Shown: in pieces, positions 14,308 to 17,108 of the stretch
Position numbering within the stretch: the stretch's first letter is position 1
Layout: each line of letters begins with the position of its first letter
DNA from: an uncultured Prochlorococcus sp.
GTDB lineage: Bacteria; Cyanobacteriota; Cyanobacteriia; PCC-6307; Cyanobiaceae
Direction of reading: 5' to 3'
Assembly (NCBI GenBank): GCA_902600395.1
Contig: CACKJL010000021.1
Location: 1-17,108 of the forward strand
Length of the DNA stretch: 17,108 bases
Notes under the pieces: generated by a model
Told to the model about the DNA's origin: nothing
Database searches by the model: none
What the model saw: only the letters and a program-made list of their open reading frames with translations
Program-made: the position numbers and the translations under genes

Positions 14308-15693
14308 ATGGCTGAAGATTTAATTAATAATAAAGATATATATTTCCCCTCAAATTTAGGGACTAATGACAAATTGATTACTCTTTTGAATAGAGCAAGT
14401 CGAATTCTTTGTGACTGGTTTTCTAAAGCTGATAAAAATGGTCCTTTACCTTTTGATGAGAGTTTCAATTGTATTATGCCTGAGGAAGATGGTAACTCTG
14501 AGGAAGATTTGTTTTCTGATATTGAATCTCTTTTGAATAATTCATTTAATCCCGTTCATCCTGGCTCACTAGCTCACCTTGATCCCCCACCTTTAATTTT
14601 TTCTATTTTGGGAGATTTAATTGCTGCTGGTTTAAATAATAATCTTCTCGCTTACGAGTTATCACCAAGTGTAACCTTGCTTGAGGAATCATTATGCAAA
14701 TGGTTTGCCAAGAAAATAGGGTTTAATGATTTCTCAGGAGGTATAGCTGCTAGCGGAGGTACATTAAGTAATCTTAATGCACTTATTGCAGCTAGAAATA
14801 ACGCTGGACTAGGTTCAGATCCCAATTCTCTATTACTTGTTAGTGAAGATGCTCATTCTTCTTTCGTTAAATGTATAAGAGTAATGGGTCTTGATACTAG
14901 GAATCTTGTCAGGATTAAAACTGATAATCAAGGTCGAATGGATATAAACGATCTGAGAAACTCTTTAGATAAATATTCAATAGATAATAAAAAAATATTT
15001 GCTATAGTTGCCACCCTTGGGACAACTGTAAGAGGAGCCATTGATCCTATTAAAGAAATAAGTGAAATCTGTAAACAAAGAAACATATGGTTACATATTG
15101 ATGGTTCAATTGGAGGGATTTTTGCTATAACTTCTATTCCAATAGAAGGTCTAAATAATATTAATCAGGCTAATTCGATAACGATAAATCCACAAAAAAT
15201 TATTGGCATTACAAAGACTTCATCTTTGTTATTGGTTTCAAATATGAGTACTTTAGAAAATACTTTTAATACTGGCCTACCATATATATCATCCAAAGAA
15301 AATATCATAAATAGAGGAGAAATAGGCATACAAGGTTCTAGACCTGCGGAGGTTATCAAACTATGGCTTGGGTTACGTTTTTTAGGTCTCAAAGGAATAG
15401 AAAATATACTTAAGTCATCAATTAAAAGAAAAGATTTTTTTGTAAAAAATATTAGTAAAAATAAATTTGATATATATTCAGGTCCTCTTCATATTGTTTC
15501 ATTCTTACCAAATAAACTTGAGCCAAAAGACTCTGATGCATGGACCCAAACTAAAGTAAATGAACTAATTAAAAATAATTTTATGCTTTCTAGACCAAAA
15601 TTTAAAGGTAAATATTTTTTACGGGTTGTCATGGGAAATTACAATACAAAGGATTCTGATATTGAAGAACTTTTGAGACTTCTAGATGCTTAA
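14308..15693 (+). CDS. Group II PLP-dependent amino acid decarboxylase
   Basis: Fold-type I, group II decarboxylase (glutamate/aromatic/diaminobutyrate family) of 461 residues. An active-site opening HPGSLAHLDPPPL (about 86-98), the PLP-phosphate glycine loop ASGGTLSNLNALIAARN, SEDAHSSFVK (cofactor-stacking His) and ATLGTTVRGAIDPI are followed by the pyridine-N Asp in WLHIDGSIGG (D265). The Schiff-base lysine is inferred as K297 in INPQKIIGITKTSS. In most family members the residue before this Lys is His; here it is Gln, and HVDAA-type is HIDGS. The substrate cannot be told from sequence: glutamate, aspartate (giving beta-alanine), diaminobutyrate or an aromatic acid are possible. ATG start. 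A 45-residue membrane peptide starts 3 bp after its stop. Confidence 0.88.
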   Translation: MAEDLINNKDIYFPSNLGTNDKLITLLNRASRILCDWFSKADKNGPLPFDESFNCIMPEEDGNSEEDLFSDIESLLNNSFNPVHPGSLAHLDPPPLIFSILGDLIAAGLNNNLLAYELSPSVTLLEESLCKWFAKKIGFNDFSGGIAASGGTLSNLNALIAARNNAGLGSDPNSLLLVSEDAHSSFVKCIRVMGLDTRNLVRIKTDNQGRMDINDLRNSLDKYSIDNKKIFAIVATLGTTVRGAIDPIKEISEICKQRNIWLHIDGSIGGIFAITSIPIEGLNNINQANSITINPQKIIGITKTSSLLLVSNMSTLENTFNTGLPYISSKENIINRGEIGIQGSRPAEVIKLWLGLRFLGLKGIENILKSSIKRKDFFVKNISKNKFDIYSGPLHIVSFLPNKLEPKDSDAWTQTKVNELIKNNFMLSRPKFKGKYFLRVVMGNYNTKDSDIEELLRLLDA

Positions 15694-15696
15694 CTA

Positions 15697-15834
15697 ATGA
15701 ATATGGGAAGACCAAAAATTATTGCAATAGTAACAGGGTTTATCTCTATAACTATTTGCATTGCTTATTTACTATTAATAACCATCTTTGATTTCAGAAC
15801 TTATCTAAATGATCAATTATCCAATATTAATTAG
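15697..15834 (+). CDS. 45-residue single-pass membrane peptide
   Basis: An ORF too short for common cut-offs fills nearly all of the gap between the decarboxylase and the convergent GTPase gene. ATG at 15697 lies 3 bp after the decarboxylase stop; the TAG at 15832-15834 is inside the GTPase 3' end (8-bp overlap). It encodes a basic N-terminus (MNMGRPK), one hydrophobic helix (about 8-31, IIAIVTGFISITICIAYLLLITIF cut here into its core: VTGFISITICIAYLLL) and a polar tail (DFRTYLNDQLSNIN). Positive-inside bias suggests N-in topology. A second ATG at 15703 is possible. I recall comparable small proteins behind this decarboxylase in marine Synechococcus, but cannot check. Function unknown. Confidence 0.7.
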   Translation: MNMGRPKIIAIVTGFISITICIAYLLLITIFDFRTYLNDQLSNIN

Positions 15835-17108
15835 TAAATGGAGGCAAACTTTTATTTGATTTAAAATATTTTTTCAATTCAATTTTTGAAATAGCTTCTT
15901 TTACGAAATTATTTAAAATATCCTCTCTTTTACTTATTCTATAGATCTTATCTACTACTTCTTGAATGCCTCCATCCCCCCAATCTTGACCATTTTTAAA
16001 ATATTCAATCAAACTTAGTCCTACTATTCTTATTAACCAGCCTGCTGTAACTGATTGTATAGATTTAGATAAAATTATTTTAGTCAAGCTTGTAGCTAAA
16101 GCAGGAGAAAGAATGGCGAGACCCCCTTTTAGTATTCCTTGTTTAGCCAATGCGCTTAGCAATGAAGTCGCCAAATCTTTTGCATCTTTTTTTGTAAGCT
16201 TTATTTCATATATTTTTGATAACTCTATTATCATTTGAAGGTTTACGGAGGTAGTAGTAAGAAAATCAACAGCTGGTAGTGGATTAACTAGTATTACTCC
16301 TCCTGTTATCCACATATATTTATTAATCACTTTATTTGACATTAAATATCTTTGTTCTTGTACGAAATTTTTACTTTTAATACCTAACTTTTTTGAGCGA
16401 AAAAGAATATTATCTGCCAATAACTCTTCACCATTATTATCGAGGGTTTCAATTATTTCTCTAAATAAACTTCCTACCTCTGGAACTAAATTTAAAGCAT
16501 CTGATTTTGTATAAGGAGATTTTTGAGGGACTGCAATTGTTTGAACGACTGAAATATTATTTTTTCTAGCGGATGTAATAGAAATTATATTTTCTTTGAT
16601 AAGGTTATTTTCATCTCTAGACCTTAAATCACATTTATTTAGAACTATTATTATTTTTTTCCTTAATCTTAATAATTCTTTAATTAAATAGTTTTCATAT
16701 TTATTTATGTCCTGATCTAACACAAAAAGAACTAAGTCAGAATTTGATGCTTGTATAATCGTTGCTTTTTCTCTTTCTTCTCCTAATTTAGATGGTTCGA
16801 ATAAACCCGGAGTATCAACTATATTAATGTTTCTTTTTAAAATTGGTATACGAATTTTATAGCTATTAATTTGCTTTGTTGTACCTATTTTTGCTGAGGT
16901 TTGTCCGACAATATTTTTCAATAAAGATCTTGCTATAGATGTTTTTCCTGAGGAACCTGCTCCAAAAAGAGTAACTTTATAATCTCCTGTTTTTAATTGG
17001 GACTCTAGTTTATTTTTTTGGTAATTTAACAATTCAGCCTTTACTTTATCGCTAATTTTTTTATTAATTTTCTCGACTCCTTCTAAACTTATCTTTGCAG
17101 CACCATAT
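15827..17108 (-). CDS. Membrane-associated GTPase with DUF697 domain (5' end outside window)
   Basis: A TRAFAC-class GTPase of the Era/YeeP-like group with a C-terminal DUF697 region. The frame stays open to the right edge: 25 codons lie upstream of the TTG at 17032 (a charged helix, KISLEGVEKINKKISDKVKA), so that TTG is not a credible start and the protein is N-terminally incomplete here; 426 residues are visible. G1 GAGSSGKTS is at visible residues 49-57, G3 VDTPGLFEP near 100, and G4 VLNKCDL follows. Residues of about 240-385 include hydrophobic stretches (WITGGVILVNPLPAVDFLTT, GGLAILSPALATSLTKIIL) typical of DUF697 and suggesting membrane contact. The C-terminus is basic and helical. The cellular role of such GTPases in cyanobacteria is unknown to me. 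Tail-to-tail with the 45-residue peptide. Confidence 0.87.
   Translation of the reverse strand, partial: YGAAKISLEGVEKINKKISDKVKAELLNYQKNKLESQLKTGDYKVTLFGAGSSGKTSIARSLLKNIVGQTSAKIGTTKQINSYKIRIPILKRNINIVDTPGLFEPSKLGEEREKATIIQASNSDLVLFVLDQDINKYENYLIKELLRLRKKIIIVLNKCDLRSRDENNLIKENIISITSARKNNISVVQTIAVPQKSPYTKSDALNLVPEVGSLFREIIETLDNNGEELLADNILFRSKKLGIKSKNFVQEQRYLMSNKVINKYMWITGGVILVNPLPAVDFLTTTSVNLQMIIELSKIYEIKLTKKDAKDLATSLLSALAKQGILKGGLAILSPALATSLTKIILSKSIQSVTAGWLIRIVGLSLIEYFKNGQDWGDGGIQEVVDKIYRISKREDILNNFVKEAISKIELKKYFKSNKSLPPFTN

Noticed and set aside
1..17108. Search for mobile elements, CRISPR arrays, tRNA genes, defence or toxin genes
   Set aside because: No regularly spaced repeats, transposase or integrase motifs, cloverleaf-like sequences or foreign base composition were seen by eye; nearly all space is taken by core genes.

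Overview
The window looks like a chromosomal segment of a low-GC picocyanobacterium, most likely high-light-adapted Prochlorococcus. The base composition is strongly AT-rich and intergenic gaps are very short. It carries genes specific to oxygenic photosynthesis (psb28, gun4), a cyanobacterial-type glnA behind an NtcA-like promoter, and several small conserved-looking membrane proteins. The organism call is inference from gene content and composition. I see no mobile element, tRNA, rRNA or CRISPR array; this is core genome.

Layout. (1) Positions 1-5787, all on +: rsmA (5' end outside the window), ispE, a two-helix membrane protein, a newly noticed 31-codon membrane peptide ORF, pdhB, secD, secF and a 60-residue membrane protein. 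They are packed closely enough to be largely co-transcribed, with a likely internal promoter before pdhB. (2) Positions 5791-8302, all on -: mnmH, psb28 and an AI-2E-family permease, in that order of transcription. (3) Positions 8338-9540, on +: gun4 and a stand-alone anti-sigma-type HATPase. (4) Positions 9519-12375, on -: glnA with an NtcA-type promoter and a clear intrinsic terminator, then a SAM methyltransferase and an 87-residue hypothetical protein. (5) Position 12590 onward: a serine/alanine-glyoxylate aminotransferase (+), tadA (-), a group II PLP decarboxylase with a 45-residue membrane peptide behind it (+), and a DUF697-type GTPase (-) whose N-terminus runs off the right edge.

Functionally the window mixes housekeeping (ribosome maturation, tRNA modification, protein export, acetyl-CoA supply, isoprenoid precursors) with photosynthesis maintenance (Psb28 for PSII assembly, Gun4 for Mg-chelatase) and nitrogen/photorespiratory metabolism (GlnA and the glyoxylate aminotransferase, divergently transcribed from one roughly 215-bp intergenic region). 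No complete novel defence or mobile system is evident. The parts most worth a second look are two short membrane-peptide ORFs (2049-2144 and 15697-15834), stacked dyads before pdhB, the two-way regulatory region at 12376-12589, the glnA terminator that appears to double as part of the next gene's promoter, and the decarboxylase/peptide/GTPase cluster.
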